18,863 nucleotides of DNA, from positions 1 to 18,863 of the forward strand of contig JAZLLH010000011.1 in assembly GCA_045598025.1 (NCBI GenBank), read 5' to 3'. The notes below the pieces were generated by a model that saw nothing but the letters and a program-made list of their open reading frames with translations, was not told where the DNA came from and ran no database searches. Both the position numbers and the translations under genes were made by a program. This document shows, piece by piece, positions 1 through 7,096 of this stretch. This DNA is from UBA1195 sp045598025 (lineage in GTDB: Bacteria; Bacteroidota; Bacteroidia; Bacteroidales; WCHB1-69). Position 1 is the first letter of the stretch; every line of letters starts with the position of its first letter.

Positions 1-1
1 G

Positions 2-952
2 GAATACGGCATCGCCCAGGTTTCCATGAACATGACCAACATTTCCATCACTCCGCTGCACGAGGCTTTTGAGGAAGTCTGCCGTTGTGCCGCCAATCGG
101 GGCGTACGCGTCAGCGGATGCGAAATCGTGGGCCTGATTCCGAAAAAAGTGCTCATAGACGCTGCCAGATTCTATTTGAAAAAACAGAAACGCTCCCTCG
201 GCATCAGCGAAGCCGAAATGGTCAAAATCGCCATCAAATCCATGGGCCTGGACGACCTGAAGCCCTTCAATCCTCAGGAAAAAGTGGTGGAATACCTCAT
301 CGAAGCCGACAACAAGGAAGAAAAACTGGTGGATATGACCTGCGAAGCCTTCGCCAACGAAACCGCTTCGGAAAGTCCGGCTCCCGGCGGCGGATCCATC
401 TCTGCCTACATGGGTGCCCTCGGTGCTGCCCTGGGAACCATGATAGCCAACCTTTCCTCCCACAAACCGGGTTGGGATGAACGCTGGGAAGAATTTTCCG
501 TCTGGGCCGAAAAAGGCGAAGCCCTCAAGAACGATCTGCTCTTCCTCGTAGACGAAGACACCCGTTCCTTCAACCGCATCATGGATGCTTTCGGCATGCC
601 CAAAAAGAACGACGAAGAAAAGGCTTTGCGCTCCAAAGCCATACAGGAAGCGACCAAATACGCCATCGAAGTACCTTTCAAGACCATGCAGAAAGCATAC
701 GAAGTCTTTGAAATCTGCGAAGCCATGGTCGATACGGGCAACCCGAACTCCGTCTCCGATGCCGGCGTCGGTGCTCTCTGTGCCCGCTCGGCAGTCATGG
801 GTGCCTTCCTGAATGTAAAAATCAACGCATCTTCTCTGAAGGACAAGGCTTTCGCCGATGATATCCTTGCCAAAGCCGCCCAGTTGCAGGCAGATGCACA
901 ATCCAAGGAAAAAGCCATTCTGGAAAAAGTGCACAAAGTAATCGAAGCCTGA
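2..952 (+). CDS. ftcD: Glutamate formimidoyltransferase / formimidotetrahydrofolate cyclodeaminase, C-terminal part (5' end outside window)
   Basis: This is the 3' portion of a bifunctional folate enzyme of histidine breakdown. It moves the formimino group from N-formimidoylglutamate to tetrahydrofolate, then deaminates the product to methenyl-THF, in the cytosol. The reading frame is open from base 2, reading EYGIAQVSMNMTN, a stretch typical of the formimidoyltransferase C-terminal subdomain, so the ATG at 26 is internal and not the true start. Counting from that Met, residues 1 to about 85 are transferase and about 100-308 are the all-helical cyclodeaminase, with a glycine-rich PAPGGGSISAYMGALGAALG block near residue 118. 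The two activities are fused here. The stop TGA (950-952) overlaps the next ATG by one base, so it is probably co-translated with the downstream outer-membrane gene. No other hut genes are visible because the window begins here. Confidence 0.93.
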   Translation, partial: EYGIAQVSMNMTNISITPLHEAFEEVCRCAANRGVRVSGCEIVGLIPKKVLIDAARFYLKKQKRSLGISEAEMVKIAIKSMGLDDLKPFNPQEKVVEYLIEADNKEEKLVDMTCEAFANETASESPAPGGGSISAYMGALGAALGTMIANLSSHKPGWDERWEEFSVWAEKGEALKNDLLFLVDEDTRSFNRIMDAFGMPKKNDEEKALRSKAIQEATKYAIEVPFKTMQKAYEVFEICEAMVDTGNPNSVSDAGVGALCARSAVMGAFLNVKINASSLKDKAFADDILAKAAQLQADAQSKEKAILEKVHKVIEA

Positions 953-1716
953 TGCACAGATATATTCTGACTTGTTTGTGCTGCCTGCTTGCAGGTAGCC
1001 TTTCTGCCCAAAGCGAATTACTGTCGCGTGTAGACTCCTCCTGCGCCATGGTTTACACCGGCATCAATGTCGGGTACCAGTGGACCATGGCTGACTTGTC
1101 AGCAGAATCAACCAACCTGATGGATGTAGGTTTGGATCTGGCTGTAAAAAACAAGAAGAACTGGTGCCTGGAAGTGGGATTCAACTATTATTTTTCCGGA
1201 AAAGTCAAGGGTACTGACTCCCTCTTCCGCTTCATTACCAATCAGGACGGATCCATTATTGACGGCAACGGTTCTCCGGCTGACATTGATGTTGATCAGC
1301 GGATGTGGGCTTTGAGGTTGGTTGCAGGAAAAACATTCCCTATCAGCGAAAATTACCGGAATTCCGGCATACAGCTCAAGTTGGGGGCAACGATGCTGCA
1401 ACGCTATGTATACATCAAAAATCCGGAGAACAAGGTAGCTGCCCTGACGGATGAATACAAAAAAGGATATGACAGACTGACCTCAGGTTTCGGATTATAT
1501 CAATATCTCGGATACATCCATCTGCAAAAGCGCCTCAATAGTTTTTATGCCGGAATCGAAGCCACGGAAGTATTTTCCCATCGGCAACGTGATTGGGACT
1601 TTTCCCTGATGAGGAAAGATGATCGCCGATTCATGGATATCATGGTGGGAATTCGCTTGGGATGGATCATTCCATTATACCGACAAGAAACGCAAGACAC
1701 ATTCTATTTCAGATAA
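952..1716 (+). CDS. Predicted outer-membrane beta-barrel protein, function unknown
   Basis: A 254-residue exported protein. Residues 1-20 form a signal peptide (MHRYILTCLCCLLAGSLSAQ) with a likely signal peptidase I cut after SAQ. The mature part has alternating hydrophobic/polar strands rich in Gly, Tyr and Trp (YTGINVGYQW, WCLEVGFNYYFSG, MWALRLVAGKTF, GIQLKLGATM, MVGIRLGWIIPLYR) and ends in an aromatic residue followed by Arg (FYFR). That pattern suits a small 8- to 10-strand outer-membrane barrel, but I recognise no named family with certainty and no substrate can be inferred. Its ATG shares the final A of the ftcD stop, and its own stop TAA shares its last A with the waaA ATG. Sitting directly before waaA hints at a cell-envelope role, but position is the only argument. 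Confidence 0.72.
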   Translation: MHRYILTCLCCLLAGSLSAQSELLSRVDSSCAMVYTGINVGYQWTMADLSAESTNLMDVGLDLAVKNKKNWCLEVGFNYYFSGKVKGTDSLFRFITNQDGSIIDGNGSPADIDVDQRMWALRLVAGKTFPISENYRNSGIQLKLGATMLQRYVYIKNPENKVAALTDEYKKGYDRLTSGFGLYQYLGYIHLQKRLNSFYAGIEATEVFSHRQRDWDFSLMRKDDRRFMDIMVGIRLGWIIPLYRQETQDTFYFR

Positions 1717-2954
1717 TGAGATTCCTATACAATATCGGCATTTTTCTGTACGGCGCTACCATCCATTTGTGTTCGGTCTTTAACGATAAGGCCAAATCCT
1801 GGAAGCGCGGACGCCAGTACATTTTTGCATCCCTCCACCTCCAATTGAAACGTTTTGACCACATTATCTGGATTCATTGCGCTTCCTATGGAGAATTCGA
1901 ACAGGGGAAACCATTGATTAACAAAATCCGTGAACAATATCCCGGATACAAAATTCTGCTCACCTTTTTCTCTCCTTCCGGTTATGAGCACGCCCATAAC
2001 TATGAGAAAGCGGATTACGTATTCTACCTTCCACTGGATACCAGACGCAACGCGAAGCGCTTTATTGACATCGTGCATCCCGAATATATTTTCTTTGTCA
2101 AATACGAATACTGGTTCAATTACATACATGAGGCCTACCGACGGAAAATACCTTTTTACATTATTTCGGCCATTTTCCGCGATTCTCAATATTTTTTCAA
2201 ACCGCACGGAAGCTGGTTCCGCAAACAGCTGAGGGAAATCAGCTATTTCTTTGTACAGGACGAAAACTCACAGAAACTGTTGCAGTCCATCGGCATATCC
2301 CAATGCGGAGTATATGGAGACACCCGCTTCGACACCGTGGTACAGACAGCCAGAGACGTCAAACAGAACGAAATAGTACGCCGTTTTTCCGAAGGAAAAA
2401 ATGTCCTGATAGCCGGCAGCACCTGGGAACCGGATGAAAAATTACTTCATCAGTTGCTTGACACGACCGATTACTCCCTTATCCTGACTCCGCATGAAGT
2501 ACATCCGTCCCATATGGATGATATACATCGTCTGTTCGCAGATTACGCCTACATAGATTATACAGAAGCTGTGGCAAAGGAAAAACAGGATTTCAGCAAC
2601 ATCCGTATATTGATTATTGATACCATCGGTTTACTGAAACACCTGTATCCCTACGGAAAAATCGCATATATCGGTGGAGGATTCGGGAAAGGAATCCACA
2701 ACACTCTGGAAGCCGCCACCTTCGGCATGCCTGTCTTGTTCGGGCCTAAATATTCTCATTTCAAGGAAGCCTGTGACCTTATCCGCTATGGAGCCGCCTA
2801 CAGCATCCGCAATATCGATGAACTCGTCCATTTCTTCCGCAAACTCACAGAAGACGATGAAAATTACAAAGAGGCCTGCTTGAGGGCCCGGGAATATGTT
2901 TCTTCTCAGACCGGAGTAAGTGAAAAAATACTGCAAAAGGTATTCCACGCATAA
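1716..2954 (+). CDS. waaA: 3-deoxy-D-manno-octulosonic acid (Kdo) transferase
   Basis: A GT30-family enzyme that adds Kdo from CMP-Kdo to the lipid A precursor on the cytoplasmic face of the inner membrane. The start at 1716 gives 412 residues, near the family norm of about 400-430. A longer in-frame start at 1662 would lie inside the preceding gene and add 18 residues of that gene's coding sequence, so it was rejected. Seen: an N-terminal hydrophobic membrane-contact segment (residues 1-20, MRFLYNIGIFLYGATIHLCS); IHCASYGEFEQ with E60 at the place of the conserved catalytic glutamate; FVKYEYWFNY (128-137); GDTRFDTV (201-208); AGSTWEPDE (233-241); LTPHEVHPSH (257-266); and the nucleotide-sugar region GGGFGKGIHNTLEAATFGMP (320-339). 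I cannot tell mono- from bifunctional activity. Start and stop overlap suggest translational coupling with the barrel gene. Confidence 0.95.
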   Translation: MRFLYNIGIFLYGATIHLCSVFNDKAKSWKRGRQYIFASLHLQLKRFDHIIWIHCASYGEFEQGKPLINKIREQYPGYKILLTFFSPSGYEHAHNYEKADYVFYLPLDTRRNAKRFIDIVHPEYIFFVKYEYWFNYIHEAYRRKIPFYIISAIFRDSQYFFKPHGSWFRKQLREISYFFVQDENSQKLLQSIGISQCGVYGDTRFDTVVQTARDVKQNEIVRRFSEGKNVLIAGSTWEPDEKLLHQLLDTTDYSLILTPHEVHPSHMDDIHRLFADYAYIDYTEAVAKEKQDFSNIRILIIDTIGLLKHLYPYGKIAYIGGGFGKGIHNTLEAATFGMPVLFGPKYSHFKEACDLIRYGAAYSIRNIDELVHFFRKLTEDDENYKEACLRAREYVSSQTGVSEKILQKVFHA

Positions 2955-2998
2955 GAAAACAACCGCATTCAAAGCAATTGCAAGACTATAGCAAGAGC

Positions 2999-3038
2999 AA
3001 AAAGAAAAGAGCTGTCGAGATACTTCCCGACAACTCTT
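2999..3038 (-). terminator. Intrinsic terminator downstream of rpsU
   Basis: Read on the minus strand this is a hairpin followed by a T-rich tract. The arms lie at 3007-3017 and 3028-3038: two 5-bp blocks (AAGAG/CTCTT and TGTCG/CGACA on the plus strand) interrupted by one C-A mismatch, with a 10-nt loop. The following minus-strand bases read TTTTCTTTTT. It lies about 86 nt past the rpsU stop. In the plus direction no T tract follows the hairpin, so it is not an obvious terminator for waaA. Confidence 0.7.
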
Positions 3039-3124
3039 GACGTGTTGTCATGCTGTTTAGCATTCCTCACGGAGTTGCTCTCAGGCTAAGCCCGGACCCG
3101 CTTCCGTTACTCAAATAAGACGAA
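3039..3124. other. GC-rich non-coding stretch between the rpsU stop and its terminator
   Basis: About 86 nt without a plausible reading frame. It holds a short perfect hairpin (ATGCT, 4-nt loop, AGCAT, about 3050-3063) and a GC-rich segment around 3085-3110. It looked tRNA-like in length but shows no GTTCRA T-loop or CCA end. It is probably the 3' untranslated tail of the rpsU transcript. Confidence 0.4.
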
Positions 3125-3319
3125 TTAGTCTTCTTCCTGATCGCGCAAATGCTGTACGTAAATGGCTTTACGAAGTTGTTCGCGGCGGATTACGGATTTC
3201 TTGGTGAATTTCTGGCGTTCGCGCAGTTCTTTGACGACACCCGTTTTTTCGAATTTACGTTTGAATTTCTTCAACGCTTTTTCCACATTTTCACCTTCTT
3301 TAACCGGGACGATAATCAT
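3125..3319 (-). CDS. rpsU: 30S ribosomal protein S21
   Basis: A 64-residue basic protein of the small ribosomal subunit, needed for initiation on natural mRNAs in bacteria that have it. It starts MIIVPVKEGENVEKALKKFK, contains the conserved block FEKTGVVKELRERQKFTKKS, and continues RREQLRKAIY; the length is normal. The ATG follows a leader of about 45 nt from the -7 box at 3367-3374. There is an intrinsic terminator downstream, so it appears to be a single-gene transcription unit between the mmd operon and the waaA group. The tail HLRDQEED is acidic, as in other Bacteroidota S21 proteins I recall. Confidence 0.95.
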   Translation of the reverse strand: MIIVPVKEGENVEKALKKFKRKFEKTGVVKELRERQKFTKKSVIRREQLRKAIYVQHLRDQEED

Positions 3320-3366
3320 AAATTATACCTCTTTTCTTTGTTAATACTCTTGAATTTTTAAGGATG

Positions 3367-3374
3367 CAAAAATA
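3367..3374 (-). promoter_or_regulatory. Bacteroidota-type -7 promoter element for rpsU
   Basis: The minus strand reads TATTTTTG, matching the TAnnTTTG -7 consensus of the main Bacteroidota sigma factor. It lies 47 nt before the rpsU ATG and just downstream of the mmd operon terminator, the expected place for a new promoter. I see no clear TTTG -33 element at the right distance, only a weak GCTG around 3397-3400. Confidence 0.5.
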
Positions 3375-3404
3375 GAAAAAAAATCAATATGAATTTCAGC
3401 TTTT

Positions 3405-3436
3405 TCAAAAAAAAGGTGCCGCTTTAAGCGGCACCT
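3405..3436 (-). terminator. Strong intrinsic terminator of the mmd operon
   Basis: A perfect inverted repeat (GGTGCCGCT / AGCGGCACC, 9 bp with a 3-nt loop, 3415-3435), followed on the minus strand by eight T residues (plus-strand A run 3407-3414). It lies about 25 nt past the stop of the last operon gene and before the rpsU promoter. Confidence 0.92.
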
Positions 3437-3460
3437 GCGTATGACTGTTTTGCAAACCCT

Positions 3461-5020
3461 CTACAGGGGAAGGTTATCGTGCTTTTTGGCCGGATTTTCC
3501 AAACGTTTGGTGGAAACCGTCTGTAAAGCCTTGATGACGCGGTAACGGGTATTGCGAGGTTCAATGACATCGTCAATATAACCGTAACGGGCAGCATTGT
3601 AAGGATTGCAGAACAATTTGTTGTACTCGTCTTTACGGGCAGTGATGGCTTCAATCTGCTTCTGGGGATCTGTTTCGGCCTTGATTTCCTTGGCGTACAG
3701 AACCTCAACAGCGCCATCGGCTCCCATTACGGCGATTTCAGCCGTCGGCCATGCATAGTTCATATCACCACGCAATTGTTTGCAGCTCATCACAATGTGA
3801 GAACCTCCATAGGATTTACGCAGCGTAACCGTTACTTTGGGAACAGTAGCTTCACCATAGGCATACAGCAGTTTGGCTCCGTGAGTAATCACGCCACCGT
3901 ACTCCTGCACCGTTCCGGGAAGAAATCCGGGGACATCAACCAGGGTCACCAGAGGAATATTGAAAGCATCGCAGAAACGGACGAAGCGGGCACCCTTACG
4001 GGAAGCATTGATATCCAGCACACCGGCCATGTGCGAAGGTTGGTTGGCTACGATACCGACGGACATTCCGCCCATGCGGGCAAACCCGGTGATGATGTTT
4101 TTCGCATACAGCGGAAGGATTTCCAGAAATTCACCATTATCAACTATAGAGGAAATGACTTCTTTCATATCGTAAGACTTGTTCGGATTTTCCGGAATCA
4201 GATTATTCAGATAATCCTCCACTCTTTCGATAGGATCGGTGCATTCCACTTCAGGGGCTGTTTCCATATTGTTGGAAGGAAGATAACTCAACAGACGGCG
4301 AATCATCTGCAGACCTTCTTCCTCGCTGTCGACTACCATTTGAGCCACACCGGATTTAGAAGCATGCACGCTGGCACCACCGAGTTCTTCCGTAGTGACG
4401 TTTTCACCGATAACGGTCTTCACGACCTTCGGTCCGGTCAGGAACATATAGCTGCTGTTCTTTACCATCATGACGAAGTCGGTCAAGGCCGGAGAATACA
4501 CAGCACCGCCGGCGCAAGGTCCGAAAATGGCAGAAATCTGAGGCACCACGCCAGAGGCCAGAATGTTGCGCTGGAAAATTTCGGAATAACCGGCCAGACT
4601 GTTTACGCCTTCCTGAATACGGGCTCCACCGGAATCGTTGATGCCGATTACAGGAGCACCCATCTTCATGGCAGCATCCAACACTTTGCAGATTTTCTGG
4701 GACTGGGTTTCAGAAAGGGAACCACCGTACACGGTGAAGTCTTGAGCAAAAACATAGACCAGGCGGCCGTCGATGGTACCGTAGCCGGTTACCACACCGT
4801 CGGACAAATAGTGCTCCTTATCCATGTCAAAATTGGTACAGCGATGAGTGACGAACATGTCCATCTCCTCAAAACTGCCTTCATCCAACAACATGGTGAT
4901 GCGTTCGCGAGCGGTCATTTTACCTTGGCTGTGCTGCTTTTCAATACGCTTTTCACCGCCACCGAGTCTGGCTTTCGCTCTTAATTCCAGTAACTCTTTT
5001 ACTTTATCCTGCATTGTCAT
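3461..5020 (-). CDS. mmdA: Methylmalonyl-CoA decarboxylase alpha subunit (carboxyltransferase; propionyl-CoA carboxylase beta-like)
   Basis: A biotin-dependent carboxyltransferase that takes the carboxyl group of (S)-methylmalonyl-CoA onto the biotin carrier and releases propionyl-CoA in the cytosol. The chosen ATG at 5020 gives 519 residues (a second Met, two codons on, is also possible); an earlier in-frame start at 5068 would overlap the epimerase gene and add atypical residues. Seen: YGGSLSETQSQK (98-109); DSGGARIQEGVNSLAGY (129-145) and GPCAGGAVYSPA (167-178), the N-terminal crotonase-fold CoA and oxyanion-hole motifs; then DVPGFLPGTVQEYGG, KSYGGSHIVM and AWPTAEIAVMGADGAVEVLY in the C-terminal half. 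It is last in a five-gene operon, 23 nt after the epimerase stop. The linked membrane OadB-type subunit favours a Na+-pumping decarboxylase over an ATP-driven propionyl-CoA carboxylase, since no biotin carboxylase gene is present. Confidence 0.93.
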   Translation of the reverse strand: MTMQDKVKELLELRAKARLGGGEKRIEKQHSQGKMTARERITMLLDEGSFEEMDMFVTHRCTNFDMDKEHYLSDGVVTGYGTIDGRLVYVFAQDFTVYGGSLSETQSQKICKVLDAAMKMGAPVIGINDSGGARIQEGVNSLAGYSEIFQRNILASGVVPQISAIFGPCAGGAVYSPALTDFVMMVKNSSYMFLTGPKVVKTVIGENVTTEELGGASVHASKSGVAQMVVDSEEEGLQMIRRLLSYLPSNNMETAPEVECTDPIERVEDYLNNLIPENPNKSYDMKEVISSIVDNGEFLEILPLYAKNIITGFARMGGMSVGIVANQPSHMAGVLDINASRKGARFVRFCDAFNIPLVTLVDVPGFLPGTVQEYGGVITHGAKLLYAYGEATVPKVTVTLRKSYGGSHIVMSCKQLRGDMNYAWPTAEIAVMGADGAVEVLYAKEIKAETDPQKQIEAITARKDEYNKLFCNPYNAARYGYIDDVIEPRNTRYRVIKALQTVSTKRLENPAKKHDNLPL

Positions 5021-5043
5021 AATTATCTCGATTTTTAAAGTTC

Positions 5044-5457
5044 TTATTTGTTTTTGGGATCTTCGCACAATTCGGTCAGCACGCCACCTGTGGATTTCGG
5101 GTGGAGAAATCCGATTTTCAATCCTTCGGCTCCGTTGCGGCCCTGCTTGTCAATCAGACGCACACCATTGGTTTCAGCTTCCTGCAGTGCAGTATTCACA
5201 TCATCCACGGCAAAGGCCACGTGATGAACACCGGCTCCCCTCTTTTCCAGGAAGGAAGCGATAGTGCTTTCCGGGGAAGTGGGTTCTAGCAATTCCAGTT
5301 TGGTTTGACCGATTTTGAAAAAAGCGGTCTTCACTTTCTGATCCGCAACTTCCTCTATGGAATAGCATTTCAGTCCCAAGACTTTTTCATAATAAGGAAT
5401 GGCTTCGTCTAAACTTTGGACGGCAATTCCGATGTGTTCTATATGTGTCGGTTTCAT
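5044..5457 (-). CDS. mce: Methylmalonyl-CoA epimerase
   Basis: A 137-residue vicinal-oxygen-chelate (glyoxalase-fold) metalloenzyme that interconverts (R)- and (S)-methylmalonyl-CoA, linking the B12 mutase to the decarboxylase. Two beta-alpha-beta-beta-beta modules are visible. Probable metal ligands, by comparison with characterised epimerases, are H8 (HIEHIGIAV), E55 (TKLELLEP, where some epimerases have Gln), H79 (GVHHVAFAVDD) and E129 (GGVLTELCE). The region around 102-121 (DKQGRNGAEGLKIGFLHPKS) is typical of the family. The gene sits between the beta subunit (21-nt gap) and mmdA (23-nt gap), so it should be made together with the decarboxylase. The mutase itself is not in the window. Confidence 0.95.
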   Translation of the reverse strand: MKPTHIEHIGIAVQSLDEAIPYYEKVLGLKCYSIEEVADQKVKTAFFKIGQTKLELLEPTSPESTIASFLEKRGAGVHHVAFAVDDVNTALQEAETNGVRLIDKQGRNGAEGLKIGFLHPKSTGGVLTELCEDPKNK

Positions 5458-5478
5458 ATTTCTGAATTTATATTGTTA

Positions 5479-6630
5479 CTAACCTAAGAATCCCAATAAC
5501 AGACCGGCGGCCACCGCACTTCCAATCACGCCAGACACGTTCGGTCCCATGGCATGCATCAGCAGGTAGTTCGTCTTGTCGTAATGCAGTCCCAAATCCT
5601 GAGAAACACGGGCAGCGTCCGGAACGGCGGATACACCGGCATTTCCGATCAGGGGGTTGATTTTGTTTCCTTCTTTCAGGAAGAGATTGAATATCTTCAC
5701 AAACAACACACCGGAGAAGGTGGCGATGACGAAGGAAAGAGCTCCTATACCGAAAATCATCACGGATTTCGGTGTCAGGAAGGTGGTAGCCTGCGTGGAA
5801 GCACCCACCGTCAAACCCAGCAGTATGGTCACGATATCCATAAGCGAATTGGCAGCCGTATTGGCCAAACGACGTGTTACGCCACTTTCTTTCAGTAAAT
5901 TGCCAAAGAACAGCATACCTAACAGAGGCAGACCGGAGGGCACCAGGAAAGTCGTCAACAGCAAACCCACTATCGGGAAAATGATTTTTTCCGTCTGGGA
6001 AACCTGACGAGGCGGTTTCATGCGAATAAGGCGTTCCTTCTTCGTGGTCAACAACTTCATGATGGGAGGTTGAATTACCGGTACCAAAGCCATATAGGAA
6101 TAGGCGGAAACGGCAATAGCACCCATCAGGTCGGGAGCCAATTTGGAAGAAAGGAAGATGGCGGTAGGACCGTCTGCGCCACCGATAATACCGATGGCAC
6201 CGGCTTCCGATGCATTGAATCCCAATGCTGTGGCCGTAATGTAGGCACCGGAGATACCGAACTGTGCGGCTGCACCGATAAGTACCATCTTCGGATTGGA
6301 AATCAAGGCAGAAAAGTCCGTCATAGCTCCTATTCCAAGGAAAATCAAAGGAGGATAAAAGCCTTTGACCACACCGAGATACAAATAACTCAGCACGGAA
6401 CCGTCTTCATAGATACCGATTTGGAAACCGGGTGAGAAAGGAATGTTTCCCACCAAAATACCGAAGCCGATCGGCACCAGCAGCATCGGCTCCCATTTTT
6501 TCGCAATGCCGAGATACAGGAACACCAAACCAACCGCAATCATGATCAGGTGTCCGGATGTCGCATTGGCGAAACCTGTAAACGACAGGAATGTCGTTAT
6601 ATTTTCTGATATTGTTTCTGCAAAACTCAT
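5479..6630 (-). CDS. mmdB: Na+-transporting methylmalonyl-CoA/oxaloacetate decarboxylase beta subunit
   Basis: A polytopic inner-membrane protein of 383 residues, close to the short form of the family. It decarboxylates carboxybiotin and uses the energy to export Na+. Hydrophobic helices run through most of the protein. Conserved blocks seen: FLGIGAMTDFSALISNPK, which holds the Asp implicated in Na+ and proton handling; GIIGGADGPTAIFLSSKL; GNLLKESGVTRRLANTA; NPLIGNAGVSAVPDAARVSQ, the GNAGVSAVP motif of Na+-dependent decarboxylases; and MHAMGPNVSGVIGSAVAAG at the C-terminus. It starts 11 nt after the biotin carrier stop and lies upstream of mce. The family also serves oxaloacetate and glutaconyl-CoA; the adjacent epimerase and carboxyltransferase point to methylmalonyl-CoA. 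Confidence 0.94.
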   Translation of the reverse strand: MSFAETISENITTFLSFTGFANATSGHLIMIAVGLVFLYLGIAKKWEPMLLVPIGFGILVGNIPFSPGFQIGIYEDGSVLSYLYLGVVKGFYPPLIFLGIGAMTDFSALISNPKMVLIGAAAQFGISGAYITATALGFNASEAGAIGIIGGADGPTAIFLSSKLAPDLMGAIAVSAYSYMALVPVIQPPIMKLLTTKKERLIRMKPPRQVSQTEKIIFPIVGLLLTTFLVPSGLPLLGMLFFGNLLKESGVTRRLANTAANSLMDIVTILLGLTVGASTQATTFLTPKSVMIFGIGALSFVIATFSGVLFVKIFNLFLKEGNKINPLIGNAGVSAVPDAARVSQDLGLHYDKTNYLLMHAMGPNVSGVIGSAVAAGLLLGFLG

Positions 6631-6641
6631 TTCTTAAAACC

Positions 6642-7088
6642 TTATGCGATTAACATTAATACATCTCCTTCCTGTACGCTGTCGCCCTTCTTGACCCTGA
6701 TGGATTTCACTACACCGTCCTTATCGGCTTCGATGTTGTTCTCCATCTTCATGGCTTCCAGCAACAGGATTTTCTGACCGGCCTTGACGGCATCGCCTTC
6801 TTTGACGAAAACATCCAACACTACACCGGGAAGCGGGGTCTTGATGGGTTTTTCATTACCGGCCGGAGCAGCATCCACATTGGCCGTGGAACCGGCTGCT
6901 ATAGGAGCATCGGCTTGCATGACAGCCTTCGGACGCGGACGGGCAACCGGAGCACGTTTGATCATAACATCTTCGGCTTCCACTCTATACTCTACGCCGT
7001 TAACATTGACATTCAGCATGTTGTTGTCTGCTTCCTCGATGGAAACATTGTAATCATTACCGTTGATTTTAAATTTATAATCTTTCAT
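6642..7088 (-). CDS. mmdC: Biotin carboxyl carrier subunit of methylmalonyl-CoA decarboxylase
   Basis: A 148-residue soluble carrier. Residues 1-44 form a small folded N-terminal part (KFKINGNDYNVSIEEAD, VNVNGVEYRVEAEDV). Residues 45-80 are an Ala/Pro-rich flexible linker. Residues about 81-148 are a biotinyl-lipoyl domain starting IKTPLPGVVLDVFVKEGD. The biotinylation motif EAMKM occupies 111-115, so biotin should be on K114, attached by BirA. It carries CO2 between the carboxyltransferase and the membrane beta subunit. The gene begins 8 nt after the stop of the lamin-tail/OadG gene and ends 11 nt before the beta subunit start. The same design serves pyruvate and acetyl-CoA carboxylases; the neighbours assign it to the decarboxylase. 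Confidence 0.94.
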   Translation of the reverse strand: MKDYKFKINGNDYNVSIEEADNNMLNVNVNGVEYRVEAEDVMIKRAPVARPRPKAVMQADAPIAAGSTANVDAAPAGNEKPIKTPLPGVVLDVFVKEGDAVKAGQKILLLEAMKMENNIEADKDGVVKSIRVKKGDSVQEGDVLMLIA

Positions 7089-7096
7089 AATCTCAA

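Noticed and set aside
3039..3124. tRNA or tRNA-like gene after rpsU
   Set aside because: No T-loop consensus, no cloverleaf arms and no CCA end on either strand.
3776..4984. A 402-codon plus-strand open frame
   Set aside because: Antisense shadow of mmdA, whose carboxyltransferase motifs are intact.
3461..5020. Acetyl-CoA or propionyl-CoA carboxylase (ATP-driven) instead of a decarboxylase
   Set aside because: No biotin carboxylase gene is present, while an OadB-type Na+-pump subunit and methylmalonyl-CoA epimerase are in the same operon.
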